NCBI GenBank assembly: GCA_001804705.1
Contig: MHAY01000001.1
Location: 1-64,000, forward strand
DNA: 64,000 bases
From: Ignavibacteria bacterium RIFOXYC2_FULL_35_21
GTDB taxonomy: Bacteria; Bacteroidota; Ignavibacteria; Kapaibacteriales; UBA2268
Direction: 5' to 3'
Below the pieces are notes generated by a model. That model was not told the DNA's origin. It did not search any database and worked only from the letters and a program-made list of their open reading frames with translations. Below are positions 19,372-29,939 of this stretch, piece by piece (the stretch's first letter is position 1; each line of letters begins with the position of its first letter). The translations under genes and the position numbers were made by a program.

Positions 19372-20232
19372 TTATTCAAATTCAATATGAATGTTTGCCG
19401 CTTTTGCTGAGTGAGTTAATGCTCCGATTGATATGGCATCAATACCAGTCTTGACATAAGCAGGTAAGGTTTTTAATGTAATCCCACCCGATGCTTCGAT
19501 GAATATATTTTTGCCGCCAGGTAGAGAACGTATAAAGGATACACATTTCTTTATTTTGTCAGGTGACATATTGTCAAGAAGAAAACCATCAATGCCTGCA
19601 GTTATTCCTTCTTTTATTTGTTCGAGATTTTCTACTTCAAGTTCAATCGGGAGTTTGTAATTTTTCTTTTTAATTTTAATGATTGCATTTGTAATTCCGC
19701 CTGCGGCTTGAATGTGATTGTCTTTTATAAGTATGCCCGTTGAAAGGTCAAGCCTGTGGTTCCACCCTCCGCCGACTGTTACTGCATATTTTTCAAATAG
19801 TCTCAATCCGGGAATAGTTTTGCGTGTATCGAGTATTCTTACTTTATATGGTTCAGCAATTTTAACATATTCTCTTGTCAATGATGCTATACCACATAAT
19901 CTCTGGAGTAAATTCAGGAGAACTCTTTCATAAGAAAGAATCTTCCCGGAATTGCCTTTGATTGAAGCTATTACTTTTTCTTTTTTTATTTGTTCGCCAT
20001 CCTTAGCAAAGATTTTGCAATTGAAACCTTTTTCGAAGAAAAATTTGATAATATCAGCACCTGCAAAAACAATGTCTTCTTCAGGTATTATCAAAGCAGT
20101 AGAAACAGCCTTTGCAGGAATAGTTCCTGCCGTTGTTTTATCAATATCAGGAATATCTTCTTTGAGAAACTCAGAAATTTTTTTCTTGATGTACTCTTTC
20201 GGTAGTTTTCGATATTGAGTGTATTCTATCAA
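19372..20232 (-). CDS. nadC: Nicotinate-nucleotide pyrophosphorylase (carboxylating)
   Basis: LLNLLQRLCGIASLTREYV, VRILDTRKTIPGLRLFEKYAVTVGGGWNHRLDLSTGILIKDNHI. Confidence 0.95.
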   Translation of the reverse strand: MIEYTQYRKLPKEYIKKKISEFLKEDIPDIDKTTAGTIPAKAVSTALIIPEEDIVFAGADIIKFFFEKGFNCKIFAKDGEQIKKEKVIASIKGNSGKILSYERVLLNLLQRLCGIASLTREYVKIAEPYKVRILDTRKTIPGLRLFEKYAVTVGGGWNHRLDLSTGILIKDNHIQAAGGITNAIIKIKKKNYKLPIELEVENLEQIKEGITAGIDGFLLDNMSPDKIKKCVSFIRSLPGGKNIFIEASGGITLKTLPAYVKTGIDAISIGALTHSAKAANIHIEFE

Positions 20233-21146
20233 CTCAACTCCAACATTCGTTCAAGTGGTATCAGTGCTTTCAGTCGTAAATCTTCAGGAATAAGAATTTC
20301 AGGCTTCATATTCTCGAGAGCGGCAATCATTTTTTCGAGTGTGTTTAATTTCATGTGGGGACATTCATTACAACTGCATCCATCGAGATTCGGAATAGGA
20401 TAAAACTTTTTATTCGTGGCCTTCTTTTCCATCTGGTGTATGATTCCAGGCTCGGTAGCAACGATAAATTCATTGGCATCTGAACTTATAGTATAATTAA
20501 GTAATGATGTAGTCGAACCGATGAAGTCGGCATACTGAAGGATGTTTTCGGGACATTCGGGGTGTGCTATGAGCAATGCCTCGGGATGTTTATTCATCAG
20601 ATTAATCACTTCTAACTCCGAAAAAATTATATGCACCTGGCAGGTGCCGTCCCACAGAACCATTTTCCTGCCTGTCTTTTTGATTATATGTGCTCCGAGG
20701 TGTTTATCGGGAGCAAAGCAAATGTTTTGATTTATTGGAACGGAGTTCACAATCTTTTCTGCATTTGATGATGTACAGATGATGTCTGACATTGCTTTGA
20801 CATGTGTTGAACAATTGATGTATGAAATTACATAATTGCCGGGATAAGACTTGACCCATTTTTCAAATTTATCTGCGGGAGCGCTGTCGGCAAGGGAGCA
20901 TCCGGCATTCAAATCAGGCATGAGAACTATTTTTGCCGGATTAAGAATTTTAGCTGTTTCAGCCATGAAATGCACACCGCAAAATAGAATTACATCGGCA
21001 TTTGTTTGCTTCGCCTTTTGAGCAAGTGCAAGAGAATCACCGAGAAAATCGGCTACATCCTGAATAGAATTATCCTGGTAATAATGAGCAAGAATGACTG
21101 CATTTCGCTCTTTTTTTAATTTATATAATTTTTCTATTAAGTCCAT
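20229..21146 (-). CDS. nadA: Quinolinate synthase NadA
   Basis: NAVILAHYYQDNSIQDVADFLGDSLALAQKA; INCSTHVKAMSDIICTSSNA; NLDGCSCNECPHMKLNTLEK. Confidence 0.95.
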   Translation of the reverse strand: MDLIEKLYKLKKERNAVILAHYYQDNSIQDVADFLGDSLALAQKAKQTNADVILFCGVHFMAETAKILNPAKIVLMPDLNAGCSLADSAPADKFEKWVKSYPGNYVISYINCSTHVKAMSDIICTSSNAEKIVNSVPINQNICFAPDKHLGAHIIKKTGRKMVLWDGTCQVHIIFSELEVINLMNKHPEALLIAHPECPENILQYADFIGSTTSLLNYTISSDANEFIVATEPGIIHQMEKKATNKKFYPIPNLDGCSCNECPHMKLNTLEKMIAALENMKPEILIPEDLRLKALIPLERMLELS

Positions 21147-21296
21147 ATCACAAATCTACGTCTAATTTATTTCAAATCTTTCCACGTTTTTTTGGTGTAA
21201 TTATTTTCGTTAATTGATTTAGAAAAAAAAGAAGCAATGATAAATAATCCCTTTTATGGTGAAAAGCAATAAAAAACTGTATAAATTCAATTTCGC

Positions 21297-21413
21297 AATT
21301 TTCAATGTTAAAAAAGAAATAGGCTTTACGATATTTGGCCTATTTATAACTTTGAAGTCATAAAATTATTTAATTAATTGAATATTTTGAAAATGCTATT
21401 ATGTTGCGTAACA
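21297..21413 (+). promoter_or_regulatory. Bipartite conserved non-coding element, copy A
   Basis: Visually alignable with 33643-33802: CCTATTTATAACTTTGAAGTCATAA and CTATTATGTTGCGTAACA blocks; contains TAACTTTG -7-like motif at 21347. Confidence 0.6.
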
Positions 21414-21524
21414 TGAGTTAATAATATTTTTACTTCTAACAATAGTGATAACAATTGGTAGTTCATAATTTTGTTATATTAGCAGAATTTTTAGGTATTA
21501 ATAATCAAACTATATCTAATCATT

Positions 21525-22553
21525 ATGAAAAGTAAATTTAGAAAATTGCTTTACAATTTATTCTTCATCGTATTAGTGAGTAATGCAAATTCTCAACCTG
21601 CCTCTCCCATACCTTATGATTTGTCAAATGGCTCTTATCAACTTCTTAGTTGGGATTCATCTAATGTGGTAAATCCTGCGGGAACATATCCGCCGAATAT
21701 GGTATTTCATCAATCAACAAAACCCGACCCACAGCTTGAAGATGAAACGGACTCAGACTGGAAATGCGGGTACAATCTCGATTCCCGCTCACGCATTAAT
21801 GGCTTAGGCGATGACGGAATTGGCTTTATCAATACAGAGCAGGTGCAGGATGATTCAGTATGTTCCGGTGCAGGTTATGTTGGAGACGTAGTTCTTGCAT
21901 TGAGAACAATTAACTACAAAAATATACAGGTGAACTGGAAAGCAGGGCTGATAAGCCTTTCGGGAAAAAGTAACAGGCAGTACTGCATCCGGTTTCAGTA
22001 CAGGCTCGGCAATTCAGCCGATTTCATTGATATTTTTGATTCTTCAGGTAATCCTGTCGAATATAATTATTCAGGTTATCTGAACGACTATCCTCATCCT
22101 ACGCATGAACAGTTGTTCTCTGTTACATTGCCTACCGCGGCAGAAAACAAGATTCTTGTACAACTGCGATGGAAATATTATTTTATACCAAATGATAATG
22201 CCAGCGGCACAAGGCCTAAGATGAAGGTTGATGATATTATCGTTGATGGAGAAATGATTAATTCCATTCAGGATGAGATATCACCGGCATACGGCATAGT
22301 CTCAATATTTCCAAATCCTGCAAATGATAAAATAGAAGTAAAACTATTTTCACAAACAGGGAGCAATACTTGCTTAAATATTACTAATTTAATTGGAACT
22401 GAAATTATTTCGATTGATAATTATAAGATTGAACCCGGTGAAAACAGAATAGAACTTGATATATCCGGATATAAACTTGAATCGGGAGTATTTTTAATCT
22501 GTATAAAAAGCACTATGGGATTTGATTGCAGGAAATTTATTTTTATGAAGTAG
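21525..22553 (+). CDS. Secreted protein with T9SS C-terminal sorting domain
   Basis: Signal peptide; VSIFPNPANDKIEVKL...SGVFLICIKSTMGFDCRKFIFMK. Confidence 0.7.
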   Translation: MKSKFRKLLYNLFFIVLVSNANSQPASPIPYDLSNGSYQLLSWDSSNVVNPAGTYPPNMVFHQSTKPDPQLEDETDSDWKCGYNLDSRSRINGLGDDGIGFINTEQVQDDSVCSGAGYVGDVVLALRTINYKNIQVNWKAGLISLSGKSNRQYCIRFQYRLGNSADFIDIFDSSGNPVEYNYSGYLNDYPHPTHEQLFSVTLPTAAENKILVQLRWKYYFIPNDNASGTRPKMKVDDIIVDGEMINSIQDEISPAYGIVSIFPNPANDKIEVKLFSQTGSNTCLNITNLIGTEIISIDNYKIEPGENRIELDISGYKLESGVFLICIKSTMGFDCRKFIFMK

Positions 22554-22611
22554 AAAAATATTAAAGAATATCCTCGATAGGAAGATTGTGATTAATAATG
22601 ATAATGAATAG

Positions 22612-22631
22612 CCACTACTTTTAAGTAGTGG
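22612..22631. terminator. Palindromic hairpin downstream of 21525 gene
   Basis: CCACTACTT-TT-AAGTAGTGG, 9 bp perfect arms; no strong T-run. Confidence 0.45.
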
Positions 22632-22760
22632 TGTTGTTACTGCCCCACAATCGGGATTTATCCCCTTAATCGGAATATTATATATAATTTCTACAATATA
22701 TCTTAAGTAGATAATGTTATAAAATAACAGCAAGAAACAAATTTATTTTCAGAGGAAAAA

Positions 22761-23672
22761 ATGAAAAGAAAATTTCAATATCTGTTTTTGTTAATACTTT
22801 TATTGACGGCTTATAATCTGTTTTCGCAGGAAATCGAAGTTAATGTAACTGTCAATATGGACCAGCTTGCGTTCGAGGCAAGGACACAGGTATCGAACAT
22901 GGAGAGCGATGTCAAAAATTATATTAACAACCAGAAGTTCACGAATATAGAGTGGAAAGGGGATAAAATACCCGTTGATTTGACAATCTTTCTTAGCGGT
23001 GGTGCCGGGAATAGATACTCCGCAAGGCTTCTGATTATTTCACGCCGCTACCTGGATGGCCCTGACGAAGGACAGTCGGTTACATGTAAACTTTACGACC
23101 AGAAATGGAGCTTCGAATACGGCTTGGGTGCTTACCTGAAATACAATCCCAACACATACAATTCCTTCACTACCCTGATTGATTATTACATGAACCTTGT
23201 TATTGGATTTGACATGGACACGTATGGCGAGCTCGATGGCTCTTCTGCATTTGAAATGGCAAAGAATCTTGTTCTGCTCGGTGCTTCTTACAATGCCGAG
23301 GGATATCAGACTTACTCCAGCCCGGGCGACTTCACAAGGTTTAATCTTGTTGCAGAACTGAACAATGTCCGTTATAATGATTTCCGAAAGCTTATGTTTT
23401 CTTACTATGTTGATGGGTTGGACCAGATGTCAACAAACAAACAGCAGGCACTTGCCGCAATTGACAGTGTGATTTTCGAAATGGCGGCTTTTAAGGAAAA
23501 TAAAATGACCGGACCAAGTGTACTGCTCCAGGCATTCTTCGATGCAAAGGCTCAGGAAATCGGAGGACTATTCAACGGTTACCCAAAACCACAAGTGTTC
23601 CAGCAGTTGAAATATTTAGACCCGGGTAACACATCAATTTATGATGAAGCAATGGAAGGAAAAATCAGGTAA
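22761..23672 (+). CDS. porD: DUF4835 / type IX secretion PorD-like protein
   Basis: EIEVNVTVNMDQL...NYINNQKFTNIEWKGDKIPVDLTIFLSGG...YDQKWSFEYGLGAYLKYNPNTYNSFTTLIDYYMNLVIGFDMDTYGELDG. Confidence 0.85.
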   Translation: MKRKFQYLFLLILLLTAYNLFSQEIEVNVTVNMDQLAFEARTQVSNMESDVKNYINNQKFTNIEWKGDKIPVDLTIFLSGGAGNRYSARLLIISRRYLDGPDEGQSVTCKLYDQKWSFEYGLGAYLKYNPNTYNSFTTLIDYYMNLVIGFDMDTYGELDGSSAFEMAKNLVLLGASYNAEGYQTYSSPGDFTRFNLVAELNNVRYNDFRKLMFSYYVDGLDQMSTNKQQALAAIDSVIFEMAAFKENKMTGPSVLLQAFFDAKAQEIGGLFNGYPKPQVFQQLKYLDPGNTSIYDEAMEGKIR

Positions 23673-23882
23673 AATTCAAAATTAATTTATAAAAATTTCT
23701 TATCCTCTTGAAGACTGATTTATTGAAATATAACGTAAATCCAGATTAATCCGGAGTGTGGGATAATAAAATATATTCCATACTTCCCCCCTTTTTCCCA
23801 AAAGTAATAGAAAAATTTAGTTGTTTGAGTGGCTGAATTTACGTAAATTCAGCCATTAGTTTGTCCAAATTTTGATATTATT

Positions 23883-25013
23883 ATGATTATTCAAAGAAAT
23901 ATTGAGAAAATAATTTTTAGGAACCTCGTTTCAAACAAGGTAGTTGTCATCGCCGGTGCGAGAAGGACAGGGAAAACTGTATTATTGAAAGAGTCTATTA
24001 AAAAAGTGAATGAACCTTATTTATTCCTGAATGGTGAGGATATAGCAACTCATGAACTATTATTCCGGAGAAGCGTTATTAATTATAAGAATTTAATGGG
24101 TGATGTAAGGCTTTTAATTATAGACGAGGCTCAGAAAATTAATGATATAGGTTTGATTCTTAAACTCATGGTTGATGAAATCGAAGGTATGAAAATAATT
24201 GTTACGGGTTCTTCATCATTTGATATATCAAATCGCCTTGGTGAACCTTTAACAGGCAGGAAAATTACTTATCATCTATATCCTTTTTCTGAATCCGAAT
24301 TAATGCAAATTGAAACCAAAATTACCAAACCTGAGAACCTTAGGGATAGGCTTGTTTACGGGAATTATCCCGAATTGACTTTTTTAAATGGTAGAGAGAA
24401 TAAAGAAAAATACTTAAAGGAGCTTATCAATTCTTATCTTTTAAAAGATAAACTGTCTTATGAAAATATCAGGTCATCCGCAAAGATAATTGAATTGCTT
24501 AAGCTGATTTCTTTTCAGGTAGGTAGTGAAGTTTCAAATAACGAACTTAGCAGGCAATTATCCATCAGTAAAACTACAGTAGAAAAATATCTTGACCTGC
24601 TCACAAAGGTTTTCATATTACACAAATTAAGCGGATTTTCGAGAAACCTGAGAAAAGAAGTTACGAAAAGTTCCAAATGGTATTTTTATGATAATGGAAT
24701 CAGGAATGGAATAATAAATAATTTCTCTCAATTGAGCCAAAGGAACGACATCGGTAAACTGTGGGAAAACTATATTATAAGCGAAAGGTTGAAATACCAA
24801 AATGATAAGCAATATTACAGTAACAATTATTTCTGGCGGACATATGATAAGCAGGAAATTGACTGGATTGAAGAAAAGGATGGGAACCTTTCTGCTTATG
24901 AATTAAAATGGGCTGAAAAGAAAATAAAACCGCCTGATGGCTGGCTCAATTCTTATCCTGATTCTCATTTTAAGGTTATACATTCTGACAATTATTTTAA
25001 TTGGGTCAAATAA
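23883..25013 (+). CDS. AAA ATPase with DUF4143-type C-terminus
   Basis: Walker A AGARRTGKTVLLK; Walker B LLIIDEAQKI; C-terminal FYDNGIRNGIINNF...EIDWIEEKDGNLSAYELKW. Confidence 0.85.
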   Translation: MIIQRNIEKIIFRNLVSNKVVVIAGARRTGKTVLLKESIKKVNEPYLFLNGEDIATHELLFRRSVINYKNLMGDVRLLIIDEAQKINDIGLILKLMVDEIEGMKIIVTGSSSFDISNRLGEPLTGRKITYHLYPFSESELMQIETKITKPENLRDRLVYGNYPELTFLNGRENKEKYLKELINSYLLKDKLSYENIRSSAKIIELLKLISFQVGSEVSNNELSRQLSISKTTVEKYLDLLTKVFILHKLSGFSRNLRKEVTKSSKWYFYDNGIRNGIINNFSQLSQRNDIGKLWENYIISERLKYQNDKQYYSNNYFWRTYDKQEIDWIEEKDGNLSAYELKWAEKKIKPPDGWLNSYPDSHFKVIHSDNYFNWVK

Positions 25014-25310
25014 TTTTTGAGGCAAATTCATTATTCTTATGTCATTAAAATAATTAAAATGACAATGAAAAAAATATCTCTAAATTTGTGAGGTAAATAT
25101 CAAATTGTAAAATAATTACACCCTTGAAAAAGGGGGCTAAAAAATAGAAGGCAATAATTATATTATTAATTTTTTTCTTATTACTACTTTCTTATTTATA
25201 TAAGAAGTTATAAATATATTAAAAAAAATTATTATTTTACTGAAACAAAACAGCTTTTTTTGTGTCTATTAGTATATTACTTGACAAAAAATTAAAATAA
25301 AGGATAATTT

Positions 25311-28300
25311 ATGAAAAAAAGAACAGCGTTTGTCTTAGGTTTAACAATTCTGTTTTCACTTGTTTTATTGAATCTTCCGGTGTTTGCTAAGATTCAATCG
25401 AATTCTGTTATTGAAAAGGATGGCTCTATTCTGCTTCCTTCTCAGAAATCCACGACTCATGCGGTATCCAATTTTACACAAGCTCCGTTGCGAAGTCCCG
25501 AATGGAAAGCATTTTTCAATGCCAATGGCAAATGGACTGTGCTGATTGACAAAACGACACTGACTCCCCACAGGGCATTCGGCAAGCCGGTTCAAATTAA
25601 AAATATTAATAATATTACAAATGACAATGTTCAGTCTGCCTCGATGCAGTTCCTGCGGGATAATTCGAAATTATTGAATATCAATCCCGATGAGCTCAAA
25701 TTGACTAAGACAAAAAAGGTGAATAAGCTTTGGTATGTAGGATACAAGCAGGCCTATAAGGGCATTGAAGTGCTTTTGTCCGAAGTCGAGCTGAGAATAA
25801 GGGAAGACGGAAAGGTCATTGCTTTTGGAGTGGAATATTACAATAACATAAATGTAAATATCACTCCTACGATTCCGCTTGCAACAGCCATGAGCAATGC
25901 TTCTGAAGGATTGAAATTCGATTCTAAAAGAGATGTGACTCAATCCGAAGGTAGAATGTTTATTTTGCCCGTTAAAAATAATGGTAAAGTGAAATTCAGC
26001 CTTGTCTATGATATTAATGTCGAGACAAGGCAACCTATAGGCAAGTTTTCTTCGTTCGTAGATGCTCACTCAGGCTATGTAATCTGGAGATTAAATAAAA
26101 TACATGATGTCAATACAACTGTGAATACAAAAGGATATATTAAAGAAAAATATTCCTACGACACTGCCAAACAGATGCCCTTCCCGCATCAATATTTTAA
26201 CATCGGTACAGAAAGAAACGAATCTGATAAGAACGGTTCATGGACAAAAGATATTTCATCTCAGAAATCAATAATTGCGAAGATGGAAGGTCCCTGGGCA
26301 AAGGTTCAGTATATACTATTTCCTATCCAAACCTCATCTGATTCAGCATATTTTGAAGGAAGTCTGATTCCCGGAAGTAATTTTGTATTGAACTGGAATG
26401 ATAATTATTCCACTTTACAAGAAAGAATGTTGTTTTATCATACAAATTATATACATGATTATTTAAAGAACCTGGATTCGGCATTTGATGGAATGGACTT
26501 TCAGGTTATTTTAACTATTATACCAGATTTTTATTATTTTAATGCCGGTTCAGACGGTAGAGATATTACTTTCTATGGAACTGACTCACCTCCTAATCAT
26601 TTTGCAGAAAGTCCCTCGATTTTATATCATGAATATACACACAGTGTTAATGCACAACTCTATTTACAATTTGGCGGCACTCCACCACTTGGCATGGTAA
26701 ACGGTTCTACCCACGAAGCCACAGCAGACCTCGGTGCCGCTTTTATGTATGATGACCATATAATAGGAAAAGGTGCTTATGAGGGAGATACCAATCAAAA
26801 TGTGAGAGATATTGATAATAATAATATTTATCCCGACAGTATTGATGGCGAGCCCCACCATGACGGTATGATTTTATCGGGTGCTTTCTGGGACTTCAGG
26901 AAATTAACATCCCGTGAAATCGCCGAGAAGGTTTCTCATTTTTCCAAGTACGGCACACCCGACGACCCTGATGTTGGTATTGCATTCAGTGAATGGTTTA
27001 TCGAGGCAATTTTGACTGACGATAATTTCGGGACAGGAGATAATGACCCAAGCAATGGGACACCACATTTAATGGAATTAGTTACTGCATTCAACGAGCA
27101 TCAAATCGGAACAGATTTATTGCTTGCTTTTTCTTATGCACACACACCCTTGCCCGACACTAAGAACATAGTTGACCCATATATTGTGGAGTGTAATTTG
27201 AATTCAGAACCAAATATACTGAACAGCCATCCCGATTCGGTTTATGTTATTTATACAACAAATAATTTTGAAAGCATGAACATGGTTCCTGCAATACAAG
27301 AACCAACTGACCAAAATAAATACAAGGCAGAAATACCGGCACTTCCAAATGGAACATCGGTAAAATACTATATTCAGGCAAAGGAAAGCGTCAGCGGAAG
27401 AACATTAAAATTTACCGGTGCATACCCGGATTTTGAGCCATATCAATTTCTTGTCGGCTATGAGACTTTATATCTCGAAGATTTTGAACTCGAAAATAAT
27501 TGGACAGTTGACAATCAGGGAAATAGTTCACCAAATGGTAAATGGGAAAGAGATGTCCCCCAGGAGGTAGAATATAATTGGAATGCAAGTATTTGGGTTT
27601 TGCAACCCGGGGAAGATCATACTCCCGGTGGAACAAGATGCTATGTTACGGGTCATTTGGCTATTCCGGGAGATATTTTCAGTTATATGCCGGATGGAAC
27701 CACTACTCTGATTTCAGGATTATATGATTTGTCCGAAGTTAATAATTCCGTTATCAGATTCTATCACTACTTTACATGCAAAAGTTATTGGTCCGAATCA
27801 CCTGGTAATGAATCTAAATTGATTTTTGAAGTGTCAAGTAACGGAGGAACTTCCTGGGTGAGTGTAGATACAATTACTCAGTCAACGTGGGAGTGGAAAA
27901 AATCTCAATATGATATTAGTGATTATTTGAATACTACAGACAGAATGAGATTCCGTTTCATCGTTAAAACCTTTAATAATGAATTGGGATTTCTTGCTTA
28001 TTTAACAGAAGGACTCATTGATGATTTCGAAATACTCGTTCCGGGCGATATAGCTCCACCAACTATTATTGCTGATTTTGCGGGTACACCAACAACAGGA
28101 GTAGCTCCATTATCGGTTCACTTCAGCGATTCGTCAAAGGGTGCAGTTAGCACATGGTGGTGGGATTTCGGCGATGGTATAAACTCAACCGAAAAGAATC
28201 CCATACACCAGTACACAACTAAAGGTTCTTATAATGTTTCACTGACTATATCCGATGGGGTAAATCAGGATACAAAATGGAAGAATAATTACATAACTGT

Positions 28301-29096
28301 TATTCCTATGAAAGCAGATTTCACAGCCAAACCACTTGAAGGAATAATGCCGCTTGAAGTGCAGTTCACAGACAAATCGCAAGGAACTGTCTCGTCCTGG
28401 TTCTGGGATTTCGGTGAAGGTGGAACATCAACCGAACAGAATCCTACATACACATTCGTTGACGAAGGCTCATACTCCGTCGTACTTGTAGTAAAACATT
28501 CAGACGATTCTTCTGAAGTAATTAAGGACGACTATATATCAGTTTATAAAGCATTCGGAGCTAGCTTTACTGCAGATACAAATTCGGGTGTAATTCCGTT
28601 GACAGTCCATTTTACTGACCAAAGTTTCGGCAATCCTACATCCTGGATTTGGGATTTTGGAGACGGAGGAACAAGCACTGAACAGAATCCTTCGCATGTT
28701 TACACAACACAAGGAATATATAACGTTTCCTTAACCGTATCCGATGGCACTAAGCAATCCACAAAGACCAAGACTGATTTCATCAGTGCATATCATAGCA
28801 CTGCTGTTGATGATGAATCTAACGGATTGGTAGGATTGAATGTATATCCAAATCCTTTTAGTTCATCAACTGCAATCTATTATGAATTAAAGTCTCCTGC
28901 TTACGTTTCTCTTAAAATTTATGATTTAATGGGTAACCTTGTATCATCGCTTGTTGATGAAAGCCAGTCTGACGGCGGAAGAGTTTCAGTATGGAACGGA
29001 ACAAAACCTGACGGTACAAAAGCAAATACAGGCATGTATTTTTACAGGCTGCAGGCAGGAAGTAAAACATTTACAGGCAAATTGATTTTGTATTGA
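25311..29096 (+). CDS. Secreted FTP/PepSY-type M36-like zinc metalloprotease with three PKD domains and FlgD-like/T9SS C-terminus
   Basis: YHEYTHSVNAQL (HExxH), THEATADLGAAF, three WxWDFGDG PKD repeats, VYPNPFSSSTAIYYEL...TGMYFYRLQAGSKTFTGKLILY. Confidence 0.88.
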   Translation: MKKRTAFVLGLTILFSLVLLNLPVFAKIQSNSVIEKDGSILLPSQKSTTHAVSNFTQAPLRSPEWKAFFNANGKWTVLIDKTTLTPHRAFGKPVQIKNINNITNDNVQSASMQFLRDNSKLLNINPDELKLTKTKKVNKLWYVGYKQAYKGIEVLLSEVELRIREDGKVIAFGVEYYNNINVNITPTIPLATAMSNASEGLKFDSKRDVTQSEGRMFILPVKNNGKVKFSLVYDINVETRQPIGKFSSFVDAHSGYVIWRLNKIHDVNTTVNTKGYIKEKYSYDTAKQMPFPHQYFNIGTERNESDKNGSWTKDISSQKSIIAKMEGPWAKVQYILFPIQTSSDSAYFEGSLIPGSNFVLNWNDNYSTLQERMLFYHTNYIHDYLKNLDSAFDGMDFQVILTIIPDFYYFNAGSDGRDITFYGTDSPPNHFAESPSILYHEYTHSVNAQLYLQFGGTPPLGMVNGSTHEATADLGAAFMYDDHIIGKGAYEGDTNQNVRDIDNNNIYPDSIDGEPHHDGMILSGAFWDFRKLTSREIAEKVSHFSKYGTPDDPDVGIAFSEWFIEAILTDDNFGTGDNDPSNGTPHLMELVTAFNEHQIGTDLLLAFSYAHTPLPDTKNIVDPYIVECNLNSEPNILNSHPDSVYVIYTTNNFESMNMVPAIQEPTDQNKYKAEIPALPNGTSVKYYIQAKESVSGRTLKFTGAYPDFEPYQFLVGYETLYLEDFELENNWTVDNQGNSSPNGKWERDVPQEVEYNWNASIWVLQPGEDHTPGGTRCYVTGHLAIPGDIFSYMPDGTTTLISGLYDLSEVNNSVIRFYHYFTCKSYWSESPGNESKLIFEVSSNGGTSWVSVDTITQSTWEWKKSQYDISDYLNTTDRMRFRFIVKTFNNELGFLAYLTEGLIDDFEILVPGDIAPPTIIADFAGTPTTGVAPLSVHFSDSSKGAVSTWWWDFGDGINSTEKNPIHQYTTKGSYNVSLTISDGVNQDTKWKNNYITVIPMKADFTAKPLEGIMPLEVQFTDKSQGTVSSWFWDFGEGGTSTEQNPTYTFVDEGSYSVVLVVKHSDDSSEVIKDDYISVYKAFGASFTADTNSGVIPLTVHFTDQSFGNPTSWIWDFGDGGTSTEQNPSHVYTTQGIYNVSLTVSDGTKQSTKTKTDFISAYHSTAVDDESNGLVGLNVYPNPFSSSTAIYYELKSPAYVSLKIYDLMGNLVSSLVDESQSDGGRVSVWNGTKPDGTKANTGMYFYRLQAGSKTFTGKLILY

Positions 29097-29112
29097 TTAT
29101 TGATTTTGTAGT

Positions 29113-29131
29113 GGCAATTTCTAAAATTGCC
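29113..29131. terminator. Hairpin downstream of protease gene
   Basis: GGCAATTT-CTA-AAATTGCC perfect 8 bp arms, then TTATTTTTT. Confidence 0.6.
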
Positions 29132-29174
29132 CATTACTTATTTTTTAACATTAATTTATTGAGGATTTGTTCAA

Positions 29175-29894
29175 ATGAAAAAATTATTGCTTAGTATATT
29201 TTTGAGCGGTTTATTTTTTATTAGCGGCACATATGCACAGCCTAAGCTCGAAATCATAGGCGGAGACTCATACAACTGGAATAAAGTAACGCCTAAGGAA
29301 TCACCTCTGAAAGCAACTATATTGCTTAAGAATTCAGGGAAAGAAAGACTGTTGATAAACAGCGTGAGGCCCTCCTGCGGATGCACGGCAGTACTGCTCG
29401 ATACCAGCCAGTTGGAACCCGGGCAGGTTGCCAAGCTCGATGTAAAGTTAAACATTCCGAATAAATCGGGTCCCGTTGTTAAAACAGTATTCATTGCTTC
29501 GAATGACCCTGTGAAACCAAACGTTAATTTTTACCTGAAGGCAGATGTTCATGTTGAAATTGAGGTTTCCCCGAACCAGTATTTTAATTTTGACGATATG
29601 AAAATCGGAATAGAAACATCATCCAAAGTGAAACTAATAAATCACTCGACGAGGAGTGTTACTTTTACCGATTTTAAAATTACTCCTGATATTTTGAAAG
29701 TCAATCTTTCAAAAGAACTCGTATTAAAACCCAATGAGGAGTATGAAATAGTTGCCAGCGTTAAACCTGAGAAAAAGGGATATTTCGGATGCAATGTGAA
29801 GATGAAAACATCCCATCCCGAATACCCCGAGATTCTCATTATGGGCAGCAGCGTTGTCAGCGACACAGCGGAGATTAAATCCGTACCGAAATAA
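29175..29894 (+). CDS. DUF1573 domain secreted protein
   Basis: ATILLKNSGKERLLINSVRPSCGCTAVLLDTSQLEPGQVAKLDVKLN is the classic DUF1573 pattern. Confidence 0.85.
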   Translation: MKKLLLSIFLSGLFFISGTYAQPKLEIIGGDSYNWNKVTPKESPLKATILLKNSGKERLLINSVRPSCGCTAVLLDTSQLEPGQVAKLDVKLNIPNKSGPVVKTVFIASNDPVKPNVNFYLKADVHVEIEVSPNQYFNFDDMKIGIETSSKVKLINHSTRSVTFTDFKITPDILKVNLSKELVLKPNEEYEIVASVKPEKKGYFGCNVKMKTSHPEYPEILIMGSSVVSDTAEIKSVPK

Positions 29895-29908
29895 TGTATA
29901 AATTTTCC

Positions 29909-29936
29909 GTAGGGGCAATTCATGAATTACCCCTAC
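29909..29936. repeat. Palindromic repeat GTAGGGGCAATTCATGAATTACCCCTAC between convergent genes
   Basis: 28 bp palindrome with one mismatch; related to 29113 and 32106. Confidence 0.7.
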
Positions 29937-29939
29937 AAT

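Noticed and set aside
25671-26069. 132 aa minus-strand ORF opposite the metalloprotease
   Set aside because: Antisense to a coherent FTP/protease reading frame; no independent start signals.
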